From the NCBI GenBank assembly GCA_029264305.1, contig JARICA010000009.1, forward strand, positions 1-64,000: a DNA stretch of 64,000 nucleotides. Direction: 5' to 3'. Under the pieces are notes generated by a model, which ran no database searches, had not been told where the DNA came from, and saw nothing but the letters and a program-made list of their open reading frames with translations. A program made the translations under genes and the position numbers. This DNA is from Faecalimonas sp. (GTDB taxonomy: Bacteria; Bacillota; Clostridia; Lachnospirales; Lachnospiraceae). Below, piece after piece: positions 8,919 to 17,905 of the stretch. Each line of letters opens with the position of its first letter. The first letter of the stretch is position 1.

Positions 8919-9206
8919 TTACTTATGCAATCTTTCAAATACCATATCATAACCATCATTTCCATAATTAAGCGAACGATTTACACGACTGATGGTTGCA
9001 GTAGACGCTCCTGTTTTTTCTGCGATTTCTAAATATGTTCTTTGCTCTCTAAGCATCTTTGCTACTTCAAGGCGTTGGGAAAGTGAAAGTAGTTCGTTAA
9101 TCGTGCAAACATCTTCAAAAAATGTATAGCATTCCTCTCTATCTTTTAGGCTTAGAATAGCATCAAACAGATAATCAACAGATTCTGTTCTGATTTTTTT
9201 ACTCAT
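8919..9206 (-). CDS. YerC/YecD family TrpR-related protein
   Basis: A 95-residue protein of the TrpR-like YerC/YecD family, with a helical first half and a helix-turn-helix at about residues 55-80 (RTYLEIAEKTGASTATISRVNRSL). Family members are DNA-binding regulators resembling the Trp repressor; the regulated genes are not established. The start fits a GGAGAT ribosome site immediately upstream on the minus strand. It lies upstream of nothing on its strand except the terminator, so it is the last gene of the short minus-strand group. Confidence 0.9.
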   Translation of the reverse strand: MSKKIRTESVDYLFDAILSLKDREECYTFFEDVCTINELLSLSQRLEVAKMLREQRTYLEIAEKTGASTATISRVNRSLNYGNDGYDMVFERLHK

Positions 9207-9275
9207 ATTTCTAAATCTCCTATAACTTTATTTTCTAAACTACTTTTCTATTTTAGCACAGTAAATTTATGAAGT

Positions 9276-10001
9276 CTACATTTTTTTATTACGTTTCATA
9301 AATTTTCTTAATTTATGCAAATCTGTTGTTGCGACAAGTTCTTTAGGAAAATCACAATTTTCTAATAATTGTTCAATATAGGTAAAATTACCCACATCAA
9401 TATCTACATGAGCATCACTTCCGGTAGTGATAGGAACATGATATTTTTTGCAGAGAGATAGCATAGTTTTTATATTTTCTTTTGCACCTTCTCTAAAACT
9501 ATTTGGGGAAAGAGAAGAGTTATTTATTTCTAAGAGAGTTCCAGTTGCTTTAGCCGTGTATACAAGTTTTTCGTAATCTATTGGGAAGCGCGAATCATCA
9601 GGATGCCCAATAATATCTATATATGGATTTTGCATAGCATGAATATATGCGTTTGTGTTTTCTTCAATACCATTATTTTTTTGAAAACACGGAGTGTGAA
9701 TGCTTGCGATAGCAATATCTACACTTTGTAATAAAGAAGGAGGTAGATCAATATTTCCTTCTTCATCTAATATGTTTAATTCAACTCCTAAAAGTAGGTT
9801 TGTTCCATACATCATTCGTGGAACAACTTTTAAATTGGAAAAATAAAAGTTTCCACAGCTTTCTGGCATTGTTGGAGCATGCTCTGTAATGGCTAGAGCA
9901 ATAAGTCCTTTTTCTGAAGCAGATTTAGCCATTTCTCGTATGGTACTATAGGCATGACCGCTTGCTATTGTATGAGAATGTGTATCAATACATAAATTCA
10001 T
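9276..10001 (-). CDS. PHP-domain phosphoesterase (YcdX-like)
   Basis: A 241-residue PHP-superfamily hydrolase of the YcdX type. The metal-binding histidines appear in DTHSHTIASGHAYST (residues 6-20), the acidic/His motif ITEHAP near 40, ELNI near 74, SIHTP near 100, GHPDD near 136 and GSDAHVDIDVG near 194. These enzymes bind a trinuclear metal centre and cleave phosphoesters; the true substrate is unknown. The ATG is preceded by GAAGGAGAT. It is separated by 69 bases from yerC downstream. Length and motifs match full-length family members. Confidence 0.9.
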   Translation of the reverse strand: MNLCIDTHSHTIASGHAYSTIREMAKSASEKGLIALAITEHAPTMPESCGNFYFSNLKVVPRMMYGTNLLLGVELNILDEEGNIDLPPSLLQSVDIAIASIHTPCFQKNNGIEENTNAYIHAMQNPYIDIIGHPDDSRFPIDYEKLVYTAKATGTLLEINNSSLSPNSFREGAKENIKTMLSLCKKYHVPITTGSDAHVDIDVGNFTYIEQLLENCDFPKELVATTDLHKLRKFMKRNKKM

Positions 10002-10061
10002 TTTTAATCTCCTTCGCTGGTATGTTTTAAACGCTAATATACTAAAGTATAAAAGTGTATA

Positions 10062-10667
10062 TTATTTTTTCTTTTTGTCAGGTTCAGGAAGTAAATCGAT
10101 TAACTTTTCAATTAATTGTTTTTTCACATAGACATCAAAACTAAGTGTACAAATGAAAGAAAAAAGTTGTAGAAAGTCTTTATGCTCTGTGTCACTTTCT
10201 TCAAAAGTTTCTGTAGAAGTTGTGTAAATGTTTTTGATATCTTCTTGTAGCAAATCAATACGTTCTTTTTCTAATTTGCAAATTTTTTCATAAATAGTAG
10301 TTAAATTAAAATCAGAATCGGTTTGAAAATAATTTTCTGTAATTGGGTTTAATAGTGTTTCAATATCCTTGATGGAAAGAATATTCTTGAAATAGTAAAT
10401 AAAAATAAGCACAAGCATATGCTCTTTTGAGTATTTTTTTTTGTTGGGTGGAGGAAGAAGATTATTCTTTGCATAGTTATTAATCATTGTTTTAGTAAGA
10501 ATTTTATCATTTTCATAACGTTTAGATGAAGAAAGTTGTGTCTCCATGAATGTAGTTACTTGATCCATATATAGTTGAATGTTTGGAATATCCTCCAATT
10601 TTATGTAATCAATTCGAGAAAGGCTCGAAAGAATACTGTTTAAAAAGTCATTTTTATCAATTGTCAT
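10062..10667 (-). CDS. DUF1836 domain-containing protein
   Basis: A 201-residue protein with a MerR-like winged segment (about residues 55-115: LTKTMINNYAKNNLLPPPNKKKYSKEH), the signature of DUF1836. The pattern suggests DNA binding but no function is established. The start at 10667 (MTIDKND) was chosen over the ATG at 10685 because the ribosome site GAGGTGAT lies between them. The C terminus is rich in Lys/Glu. It is divergent from the DUF1648 gene, sharing an intergenic region with a promoter at 10733-10760. Confidence 0.85.
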   Translation of the reverse strand: MTIDKNDFLNSILSSLSRIDYIKLEDIPNIQLYMDQVTTFMETQLSSSKRYENDKILTKTMINNYAKNNLLPPPNKKKYSKEHMLVLIFIYYFKNILSIKDIETLLNPITENYFQTDSDFNLTTIYEKICKLEKERIDLLQEDIKNIYTTSTETFEESDTEHKDFLQLFSFICTLSFDVYVKKQLIEKLIDLLPEPDKKKK

Positions 10668-10732
10668 TTTATCACCTCGATACATTTATTATATAGTAAT
10701 CAAAACTAGATGACAAGGAGAAAAAATAACTA

Positions 10733-10760
10733 TTGAAAAAGAATAAGAGAGGAGTATAAT
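10733..10760 (+). promoter_or_regulatory. Predicted sigma-A promoter
   Basis: TTGAAA, 16-base spacer, TATAAT, located 30 bases before the DUF1648 gene start. Confidence 0.7.
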
Positions 10761-10789
10761 GAGGGCAAATCAATTGGGAGGTGGTATCT

Positions 10790-11719
10790 ATGAAAGAGAA
10801 AAAGATCATGCATATGTGTAAAATTATACAAAAAATTGATCTTCTTATAGGAATAGTAGTTACTAGTGTTGCTATAATATTTTGGAAACAAATTCCAGAT
10901 AAAATCCCGGTACATTATGGGATTTCAGGAAAAGTAGACAGATTTGGTGGGAAGGAAGAATTGATTTTATTATTTTTTGTTTTATGGCTATCAATAGGTA
11001 TATTTTCTATTGTTGCGTATTATTTAAAAACAAGTGGAGCATCTAAATATGCAAGTGAACTAGAGGCGGAAAGTTTATATACGATATATCCTATTTTCAC
11101 ATGGATCTCTCTTATTGTAATTTGTATACTCTCATATATTATTGTTAACTCTATTTTAGAAAGAAATTTAGGGATTTTCTTTTTACCAATAACTTTGATT
11201 GCAATATGTGTTCCTATTGTTATTTATAGGAGAAAAGAGAGGAGATATACTAAAAGTAATTTAAAAGAAAAAAAGAAGTTTTGTCAGGAAGAAAGAAATG
11301 AGAAAGGTGTTTCTTATCGGACAGCAGTGGATTGGTGGTTAGCGTTGCTTTTTGTTTCATGCATTGGGCTGGAAGGCTGGGGAGTATTACATGAGTTGTT
11401 TGTAGCAAAAAGAGTAGATTTAGTTATGGTTGGGGTGAATGTATTTCTGCTGCTTGTTATTCTTCATGTTATAAGAATACAGTATATTTTTTATTCGGAA
11501 CATCTTTTGATTAAGGTAGGATGGATTGGAAGAGAAAGAATTCCCTATTCAAATATAACAAATATAAAAGAAACTCACAATCCTCTTTCAGCTCCAGCAT
11601 GTTCGTTAAACAGGATAGAGATAGATTATACTATTGAGAAAAGAAATAAATTTACATTGATTTCGCCTGTACATTTAAAAGAATTTAAAAAAGAATTAAT
11701 AAGAAGGTGTGAAAAATGA
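10790..11719 (+). CDS. DUF1648 domain membrane protein
   Basis: A 309-residue integral membrane protein. After a first transmembrane helix (about residues 15-32) it has the DUF1648 motif IPDKIPVHYGISGKVDRFGGKEE, then further hydrophobic segments near 60-80, 105-125, 130-145, 180-200 and 210-230, and a C-terminal PH-like part (IPYSNITNIKETHNPLSAPA). DUF1648 proteins include SdpI-type immunity/signalling proteins but many are uncharacterised. ATG at 10790 is chosen because GGGAGGTGG lies just before it; GTG at 10781 lies inside that site. It overlaps the next gene by four bases. Confidence 0.85.
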   Translation: MKEKKIMHMCKIIQKIDLLIGIVVTSVAIIFWKQIPDKIPVHYGISGKVDRFGGKEELILLFFVLWLSIGIFSIVAYYLKTSGASKYASELEAESLYTIYPIFTWISLIVICILSYIIVNSILERNLGIFFLPITLIAICVPIVIYRRKERRYTKSNLKEKKKFCQEERNEKGVSYRTAVDWWLALLFVSCIGLEGWGVLHELFVAKRVDLVMVGVNVFLLLVILHVIRIQYIFYSEHLLIKVGWIGRERIPYSNITNIKETHNPLSAPACSLNRIEIDYTIEKRNKFTLISPVHLKEFKKELIRRCEK

Positions 11720-12036
11720 AAATAGCATTTATAATTTGGGTATGTACTGGTTTAGGTTTTATAGTGATAGGAATTTTTGATTATTTTTCAGAAAAACCAG
11801 TAGGATTTTGGGCGAACACGAAAACTGTTCCGATAAAGGATGTGAAAAAGTACAATCGAGCAACAGGAAAATTGTTTTTTTGTTTTGGAACGATTTTTAT
11901 TTTGTTAGGATTACCGTTGTTATACGCTGAAGAAAATTCACCTCTAATTTTATTGAGCATAGTCGGAATTATGTTTGAAGTCATTGGGGTGATGATTGTT
12001 TATATGAAAATTGAAGAAAAATATAGAAGAAAGTGA
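11716..12036 (+). CDS. Small membrane protein (DUF3784-like)
   Basis: A 106-residue protein with three predicted membrane helices (about 4-21, 52-70, 77-96) and the loop GFWANTKTVPIKDVKKYNRATG, resembling DUF3784/SdpI-type small membrane proteins. No enzymatic motif is seen. It begins inside the stop of the DUF1648 gene (ATGA), so the two are co-translated and probably work together in the membrane. The family name is tentative. Confidence 0.75.
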   Translation: MKIAFIIWVCTGLGFIVIGIFDYFSEKPVGFWANTKTVPIKDVKKYNRATGKLFFCFGTIFILLGLPLLYAEENSPLILLSIVGIMFEVIGVMIVYMKIEEKYRRK

Positions 12037-12044
12037 GAAAGAAA

Positions 12045-12566
12045 ATGAACATATTAGTTGTAGTAGATATGCAAAATGATTTTATTGATGGAACATTAGG
12101 AACAGAAGAGGCTGTGAAAATCGTGCCAAAAGTAATAGAAAGAATAAAAACATTCGATGGGAAGATATGGGCTACTCGAGATACTCATGAAGAAAATTAT
12201 TTAGAAACGCAAGAAGGAAGAAAATTACCAATAAAGCATTGTATAAGAAATACAGAAGGATGGAAAATTAATAGGGAAATACAGGAACTACTTTTAGAGG
12301 CACCAATTGATAAAGGAACTTTTGGGAGTAGAGAGTTGATTGTTGTTTTACAAAAGTATGCACAAGAAGAAAAGTTGGATAGCATAACATTAGTTGGTTT
12401 ATGTACAGATATTTGTGTTATTTCAAATGCTATATTATTAAAAACATATTTTCCCGAAACTGCTATAATTGTTGATGCTTCTTGTTGTGCGGGAGTGACA
12501 CCGCAAAGTCACCAACAAGCGTTAGAAACGATGAAAATGTGTCAAATCGAAGTCGTGGGTCAATAG
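12045..12566 (+). CDS. pncA: Nicotinamidase / isochorismatase-family cysteine hydrolase
   Basis: A 173-residue cysteine hydrolase. The catalytic triad is visible: Asp in VVVDMQNDF (about residue 8), Lys in APIDKGTFGS (about 92) and Cys in LVGLCTDICV (about 124-128); metal ligands fit DTH near 47. Nicotinamidases convert nicotinamide to nicotinate for NAD salvage. The start at 12045 (MNILVVVDMQ) matches the family; GTG at 12033 overlaps the upstream stop and would add four residues. It is cotranscribed with the two membrane-protein genes upstream, though the functional link is unclear. Confidence 0.88.
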   Translation: MNILVVVDMQNDFIDGTLGTEEAVKIVPKVIERIKTFDGKIWATRDTHEENYLETQEGRKLPIKHCIRNTEGWKINREIQELLLEAPIDKGTFGSRELIVVLQKYAQEEKLDSITLVGLCTDICVISNAILLKTYFPETAIIVDASCCAGVTPQSHQQALETMKMCQIEVVGQ

Positions 12567-12643
12567 CGTTGAAAAGGAAGAAGCTAAATGTTATACTAAA
12601 TAAGTTACTATAATGAAAATAAAATAATAGAAGGAAGTTACAG

Positions 12644-14869
12644 ATGAGTATTTATGATACATTAAATGCAGAGCAAAAAGAGGCAGTACTTCATACAGAA
12701 GGACCGCTTTTGATTTTGGCAGGTGCAGGTTCTGGAAAAACAAGAGTTTTAACGCACCGAATAGCATATTTAATTGAAGAAAAAGGAGTGAATCCGTGGA
12801 ATATTCTTGCAATTACGTTTACAAATAAAGCGGCGGGAGAAATGAGGGAACGTGTAGATAAGATTGTGGAATTCGGCTCAGAAAGTATTTGGGTAAGTAC
12901 ATTCCATTCTATGTGCGTAAGAATTTTAAGACGTCATATTGATCGGTTAGGATATGATACAAATTTTACGATTTATGATACAGATGACCAAAAAACATTG
13001 ATGAAAGATGTTTGTAAATTGCTTCAAATTGATACCAAAATATATAAAGAAAGAATGTTGATCAGTGAAATTTCTTCTGCAAAAAATGAATTAATTACAC
13101 CGGAAGAATATGAGTTAAATGTGGCTGGTGATTATAATAAAGAAAAAATAGCAAAAGTATATCGCGAATATGAAAGACAATTGCGAGCAAACAATGCGTT
13201 AGATTTTGATGATTTGCTTTTGAAAACTGTGCAACTTTTTCAAACGCAAGCAGATGTTTTGGACTATTATCAGGAAAGATTTCGTTATATCATGGTTGAT
13301 GAATATCAGGATACAAACACAGTACAGTTTCAATTAATACGTATTTTGGCGGAAAAATATAAAAATCTATGTGTTGTGGGTGATGATGATCAGTCCATTT
13401 ATAAATTCAGAGGAGCAAATATACAAAACATATTAAATTTTGAGAAAGTATTTGATCATGCAAAAGTGATCAAACTGGAACAGAATTATCGTTCTACTGG
13501 CAATATTTTAAATGCAGCAAATGCAGTGATTCGTCATAATACAGGAAGAAAAGATAAAACATTATGGACGGATAATGAAGAAGGAGAAAAAATTGGATTT
13601 AGACAGTTTGACACGGCATTTGACGAAGTGGATTATATTGTCAATGATATTCGGAAGAGATGTACAGATAAAGGATATACATACAGTGATAATGCGATTT
13701 TATACAGAACTAATGCTCAATCTAGAATGTTTGAAGAGAAGTTTGTCGCAGCAAATATTCCATATAAGATTATCGGTGGTGTAAACTTCTATGCTAGACG
13801 AGAAATAAAAGATTTGCTCTCATATTTAAAAACAATTGATAATGGTAAAGATGATTTGGCAATCAGAAGAATTATAAATGTACCAAAAAGAAGTATTGGG
13901 CTTGCTACAGTGAATAAAGTACAGGAAAATGCGATTGAAAGAGGTATTAGTTTTTACGATGCACTTTGTTCTGCGAACTTGATTGATAACATAGGAAGAA
14001 GTATTCAAAAGATAGAGTCTTTTGTAGCGTTGATAGAACATTTTAAAGCACAATCAGAGAAAATTTCGCTTTCTCAATTGATGGAAGAAATTATAGAAGT
14101 GACAGGATATATAGAATCCTTAGAGGCAGAGAATGAAATTGAGGCACAATCAAGAATTGAAAATATTGAAGAGTTAAAAAATAAAATTGTTGCATATGAA
14201 GAAGCGTGTGAAGAAGAAAGACCTACTTTAAGTGGATTTTTGGAAGAAGTAGCGTTAGTGGCAGATATAGATACGTTAGATGAGAACAGTGATTATGTAG
14301 TTTTGATGACATTACATAGTGCAAAAGGACTAGAATTTCCAAATGTATATTTAGTAGGAATGGAAGATGGATTGTTCCCAAGTTATATGACAATTACAGC
14401 AGATGATCCAATGGAAATTGAGGAGGAAAGACGTCTTTGTTATGTGGGAATTACAAGAGCACAAAAACATTTGACAATGACGAGTGCAAGAAGACGTATG
14501 GTACATGGACAAACTCAATATAATAAATTATCTAGATTTTTAAAAGAACTTCCATTGGATGTGTTAGATACAGGGGCTATTGTGGAAAAAAACACAATGG
14601 AAGTACCAAAGCAGACAGCTTATGCGCAAGCGAAAGAAACATTCCGAACGAAAGCCTTTGCAACAGCAAAACCAATAAAACAATTTGGAATGGGAACAGG
14701 CGAAGGTCCGGGATATGATGTTGGAGATAGAGTTAAACATATGAAATTTGGAGAAGGTCTTGTGACCGCAATTACAGCAGGTGGAAGAGATTATGAAGTG
14801 ACTGTACAGTTTGATACTGTAGGCGTGAAAAAAATGTTTGCAACCTTCGCAAAACTTCAGAAAATTTAG
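12644..14869 (+). CDS. pcrA: ATP-dependent DNA helicase PcrA/UvrD
   Basis: A 741-residue superfamily 1 helicase for DNA repair and plasmid replication. Walker A GAGSGKTRVLTHRIAY lies near residue 28, motif Ia AITFTNKAAGEMRERV near 60, Walker B MVDEYQDTN near 220, motif III GDDDQSIYKFRGA near 247, motif IV QNYRSTGNIL near 280, motif V LMTLHSAKGLEFPNVYL near 555, motif VI YVGITRAQKHL near 605. The C-terminal Tudor-like segment YDVGDRVKHMKFGEG, which contacts RNA polymerase in PcrA, is near 693. A GAAGGAAG ribosome site precedes the ATG. The full length fits PcrA of Bacillota. Confidence 0.97.
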   Translation: MSIYDTLNAEQKEAVLHTEGPLLILAGAGSGKTRVLTHRIAYLIEEKGVNPWNILAITFTNKAAGEMRERVDKIVEFGSESIWVSTFHSMCVRILRRHIDRLGYDTNFTIYDTDDQKTLMKDVCKLLQIDTKIYKERMLISEISSAKNELITPEEYELNVAGDYNKEKIAKVYREYERQLRANNALDFDDLLLKTVQLFQTQADVLDYYQERFRYIMVDEYQDTNTVQFQLIRILAEKYKNLCVVGDDDQSIYKFRGANIQNILNFEKVFDHAKVIKLEQNYRSTGNILNAANAVIRHNTGRKDKTLWTDNEEGEKIGFRQFDTAFDEVDYIVNDIRKRCTDKGYTYSDNAILYRTNAQSRMFEEKFVAANIPYKIIGGVNFYARREIKDLLSYLKTIDNGKDDLAIRRIINVPKRSIGLATVNKVQENAIERGISFYDALCSANLIDNIGRSIQKIESFVALIEHFKAQSEKISLSQLMEEIIEVTGYIESLEAENEIEAQSRIENIEELKNKIVAYEEACEEERPTLSGFLEEVALVADIDTLDENSDYVVLMTLHSAKGLEFPNVYLVGMEDGLFPSYMTITADDPMEIEEERRLCYVGITRAQKHLTMTSARRRMVHGQTQYNKLSRFLKELPLDVLDTGAIVEKNTMEVPKQTAYAQAKETFRTKAFATAKPIKQFGMGTGEGPGYDVGDRVKHMKFGEGLVTAITAGGRDYEVTVQFDTVGVKKMFATFAKLQKI

Positions 14870-15019
14870 AGGATAAAACAACAGTGCCTTCATATAATAT
14901 ATAGGCAGAAGCATAGGTTGAAAATCCCAATTTAGTGGTAGAAATCTATTGGTACAAGTGATATAATGAAGAAAATAATACTTGTATATGAAAAATCAAT
15001 ATAGAAAGGGCGTGTGGCT

Positions 15020-15262
15020 ATGAGTAAATTTGAAGACATTATTGCAGCATCAAAAGTAAATGAATTATTACACAAAAAGGATGAGGATAAGACAAAAAAT
15101 ACAGTACTTTGGGTACTTGCAATTGTTGGTGCGATTGCAGCTGTTGCAGGAATTGCATATGCGGTATATCGTTTCTTTACACCGGATTATTTAGAGGATT
15201 TTGAAGAAGATTTTGAAGATGACTTTGAAGATGAATTTTTCGGAGAAGAAGATGAAATTTAA
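15020..15262 (+). CDS. Small membrane protein with acidic tail
   Basis: An 80-residue protein: a charged N terminus (SKFEDIIAASKVNELLHKK), one transmembrane helix (about 30-52, rich in Ala/Val/Ile) and a strongly acidic, Phe-punctuated tail after about residue 58 (EDFEEDFEDDFEDEFFGEED). ATG at 15020 follows AAAGGG. Similar small proteins are common next to pgsA in Lachnospiraceae-type genomes but no function is known to me. The repeated acidic/aromatic tail suggests binding to basic partners, an inference only. Confidence 0.75.
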   Translation: MSKFEDIIAASKVNELLHKKDEDKTKNTVLWVLAIVGAIAAVAGIAYAVYRFFTPDYLEDFEEDFEDDFEDEFFGEEDEI

Positions 15263-15273
15263 TTAGCAACAAC

Positions 15274-15296
15274 TAGGCAGGACAGGGTCCTGCCTA
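15274..15296 (+). terminator. Hairpin before pgsA
   Basis: TAGGCAGGAC and GTCCTGCCTA are exact 10-bp arms with an AGG loop. There is no T-run, only ATCTATTT, so it may terminate weakly or stabilise the upstream mRNA. Confidence 0.6.
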
Positions 15297-15317
15297 ATCT
15301 ATTTGGAGGAAGAGGTT

Positions 15318-15884
15318 ATGGTTTTAGGAAATGTACCTTTAAAGAAACAGATTTTTTCAATTCCAAATTTGATGGGATATTTTAGAATGATATTAATTCC
15401 TATTATTTTATGGAGATATTTGACAGCAGAGTCAATTGCAGATTATAGAATAGCGGCGCTTATTATTGGGATTTCAGGTATTACAGATTTTTTAGATGGA
15501 TTTGTAGCAAGAAAATTTAATATGGTTACACAACTTGGAAAAGCAATAGATCCAATTGCAGATAAGTTAACACAGATAGCTATTGTTTGTGCATTATCTG
15601 TTCGGTTTGAATGGTTTGGAGTTGTTGCCTGTCTTCTTATTGTAAAAGAAGGGTTTATGGGAATAATGGGATGTATTCTAATTCGCAAGGGAAAAATGCT
15701 AAATGGTGCAAAATGGTTTGGAAAAGTATCAACAGCGGTATTGTATGTCATTATGTTTGCGTTGATATTAATACCAGATATAAATATGAATATTGCTAAC
15801 GGAATGATTTTAGTCAGTGGTATTTTGTTAACAGTATCATTGATTCTTTATATTCCGGAATATAGAAAATTATTAAAAGAATAG
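15318..15884 (+). CDS. pgsA: CDP-diacylglycerol-glycerol-3-phosphate 3-phosphatidyltransferase
   Basis: PgsA makes phosphatidylglycerophosphate, the committed step to phosphatidylglycerol. The 188-residue membrane protein has the CDP-alcohol phosphotransferase signature D-x2-D-G-x2-A-R-x8-G-x3-D-x3-D in TDFLDGFVARKF...LGKAIDPIADK (about residues 57-83), with about five hydrophobic helices. ATG at 15318 was chosen because GGAGGAAGAGG at 15305-15315 is the ribosome site; the longer TTG start at 15303 would contain it. rlmD follows 20 bases downstream, so the two are probably cotranscribed. Confidence 0.95.
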   Translation: MVLGNVPLKKQIFSIPNLMGYFRMILIPIILWRYLTAESIADYRIAALIIGISGITDFLDGFVARKFNMVTQLGKAIDPIADKLTQIAIVCALSVRFEWFGVVACLLIVKEGFMGIMGCILIRKGKMLNGAKWFGKVSTAVLYVIMFALILIPDINMNIANGMILVSGILLTVSLILYIPEYRKLLKE

Positions 15885-15904
15885 AAGCGGAGAGGTTTGA
15901 CTAA

Positions 15905-17269
15905 ATGAAAAAAGGACAAGTGTATGAAGGGATTATCGAAAAGGTAGAATTTTTGAATAAAGGAATTGTACCTGTGGAATCTGAGGAAAGAAAGGTGATT
16001 GTAAAAAATGGTATCCCTGGACAGAAAGTAAAGTTTTGTGTAAACAAAATTCGAAAAGGAAAGGCTGAGGGAAGACTTTTAGAAGTATTGGAAAAATCTC
16101 CATTGGAGACAAATGAACCGGTATGTAGTATTTTTCCACAATGTGGAGGCTGTATGTATCAGACGATGTCTTATGACGAGCAAATAAAAATGAAAAATAA
16201 TCAGGTCAAAGAAATTTTAGATGCTGTAGTAAAAAATGAATATAAATTTGAAGGAGTAAAGAAAAGTCCGAAGCAGTTTGCATATCGAAATAAAATGGAA
16301 TTTTCTTTTGGAGATGAATATAAAGACGGACCATTATCTCTTGGCTTACATAAAAAAGGAAGTACATATGATGTATTAACAGCAAGTGATTGCAAATTAG
16401 TTCACGAAGATATGACTAAGATTTTGGACTGCGTTTTAACTTATTTTCAGGAAAAGAATGTGGGATATTATAAAAAAATGCAACATATAGGATATCTTCG
16501 TCATTTGTTATTAAGACGTGGAGATAAAACGGGAGAAATTCTTATTAATTTGGTTACAACCACCCAAGAAGAGCATGATATGCAACCATTAGTTGCAAGA
16601 TTACTTGATCTTCAGTTGGAAGGTAAGATTGTGGGGATTCTTCATATTTTAAATGACTCATTGTCTGATGTAGTACAAAGTGATAAGACAATTCTTTTAT
16701 ATGGACAAGATTATTTTTATGAAGAACTGTTGGGCATGGAATTCAAAATTACACCGTTTTCTTTTTTTCAACCTAACTCTGTTGGTGCAGAAATTTTATA
16801 CGGTACAGTGAGAGAATATATTGGAAATATTGATGATATGACAGTATATGATTTGTTTAGTGGAACTGGAACAATTGGGCAAATACTTGCTCCTGTGGCA
16901 AAAGAAGTGATTGGTGTGGAGATTGTTGAAGAAGCAGTTGAGGCAGCAAAAGAAAATGCTAAACACAATGGACTTTCTAATTGTAAATTTATAGCTGGCG
17001 ATGTGTTTAAGGTGTTGGATGAGATTGAAGAAAAGCCAGACGTGATTGTGCTAGATCCACCAAGAGATGGTATTCATCCAAAAGCATTGCCTAAGATTTT
17101 AGATTACGAAGTAGATAAAATTGTGTATATTTCTTGTAAAGTGACAAGTCTTGCTAGAGATTTGGAGATGATACAGGAAAGAGGATATAGAGTGGAGAAA
17201 TGTGTGGCAGTAGATCAGTTTGCAAATACTGCACATGTGGAGACGGTAGCACTCTTGTCACGAGCATAA
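15905..17269 (+). CDS. rlmD: 23S rRNA (uracil-C5)-methyltransferase RlmD family
   Basis: A 454-residue RumA/RlmCD-type methyltransferase. An N-terminal TRAM domain (about 1-60) is followed by the iron-sulfur cysteines in CSIFPQCGGCMYQ (about 74-86) and the fourth Cys in SDCKLVHE near 164. The AdoMet fold is at about 290-400 with DLFSGTGTIGQ near 317 and the catalytic region VLDPPRDGIHPKAL near 385 and YISCKVTSLARDL near 412, where the Cys is the nucleophile. Bacillota often have several paralogues modifying U747 and/or U1939; which site this one uses is not told by sequence. Confidence 0.93.
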   Translation: MKKGQVYEGIIEKVEFLNKGIVPVESEERKVIVKNGIPGQKVKFCVNKIRKGKAEGRLLEVLEKSPLETNEPVCSIFPQCGGCMYQTMSYDEQIKMKNNQVKEILDAVVKNEYKFEGVKKSPKQFAYRNKMEFSFGDEYKDGPLSLGLHKKGSTYDVLTASDCKLVHEDMTKILDCVLTYFQEKNVGYYKKMQHIGYLRHLLLRRGDKTGEILINLVTTTQEEHDMQPLVARLLDLQLEGKIVGILHILNDSLSDVVQSDKTILLYGQDYFYEELLGMEFKITPFSFFQPNSVGAEILYGTVREYIGNIDDMTVYDLFSGTGTIGQILAPVAKEVIGVEIVEEAVEAAKENAKHNGLSNCKFIAGDVFKVLDEIEEKPDVIVLDPPRDGIHPKALPKILDYEVDKIVYISCKVTSLARDLEMIQERGYRVEKCVAVDQFANTAHVETVALLSRA

Positions 17270-17382
17270 GTGAAGTGAAAGTAGATTATGGAGTCCATGC
17301 GAGGAGCGTTCAAGAAATATAAAATTTGGAATATTGCCATAATTTCAAACTGTGTTTGAAATTAAAGATTGAGGTGTTTGCA

Positions 17383-17865
17383 ATGAGAATAAAAAATATA
17401 ATGATTTCCGCTTGTTTTATGTTTTTATTAGTATTTGGGCTGACTAGTTGTTCAGCAAAAAATACTGAAAACAAGGATGATTTAATAATAACTCCAGATA
17501 TGGAATTAATATGTGAAGAAACAGTTTCTCCAAATAAAGAATATGCCGAAAAAGAAGAAGATATTGTAAATTATACTGTGGAAGTGTATCAAAATAAGGA
17601 TAATGTGATTTTGGTTCATTCAAAATCTAATTCTGAATTTTTTAAACCATTACAATATGAACTTAAACTTGATACCAATATTACAAAAGAAGATGTTGAT
17701 ATAGAATGGACGACATTAATGGAAAAACCAACTCCAACAAAGGAGGACCAGTTAGGTATAGCCTATGTATCTATTTCGGACAATGGAAAACTTGTTAGCA
17801 AAAGAAAAATCAGTTTTGTCAATCGTGCCATTGAGATTGTAGAAGATACTTTGGATAAAAAATAG
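17383..17865 (+). CDS. Putative lipoprotein
   Basis: A 160-residue exported protein. The N terminus MRIKNIMISACFMFLLVFG ends in the lipobox LTSC (Cys at about residue 23), indicating lipid attachment on the outer face of the membrane. The mature part is hydrophilic, with YTVEVYQNKDNVILVHSKSNS and a C-terminal VEDTLDKK. The start at 17383 was chosen for the GAGGTGTTTGCA ribosome context and the signal peptide; the frame extends back to 17326 without a better start. No domain is recognised. It begins the run of small accessory genes up to 20.1 kb. Confidence 0.75.
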   Translation: MRIKNIMISACFMFLLVFGLTSCSAKNTENKDDLIITPDMELICEETVSPNKEYAEKEEDIVNYTVEVYQNKDNVILVHSKSNSEFFKPLQYELKLDTNITKEDVDIEWTTLMEKPTPTKEDQLGIAYVSISDNGKLVSKRKISFVNRAIEIVEDTLDKK

Positions 17866-17905
17866 TTCCGATGTGGAGTTTGTACTTTTTATGAAAAGGG
17901 GAAAA

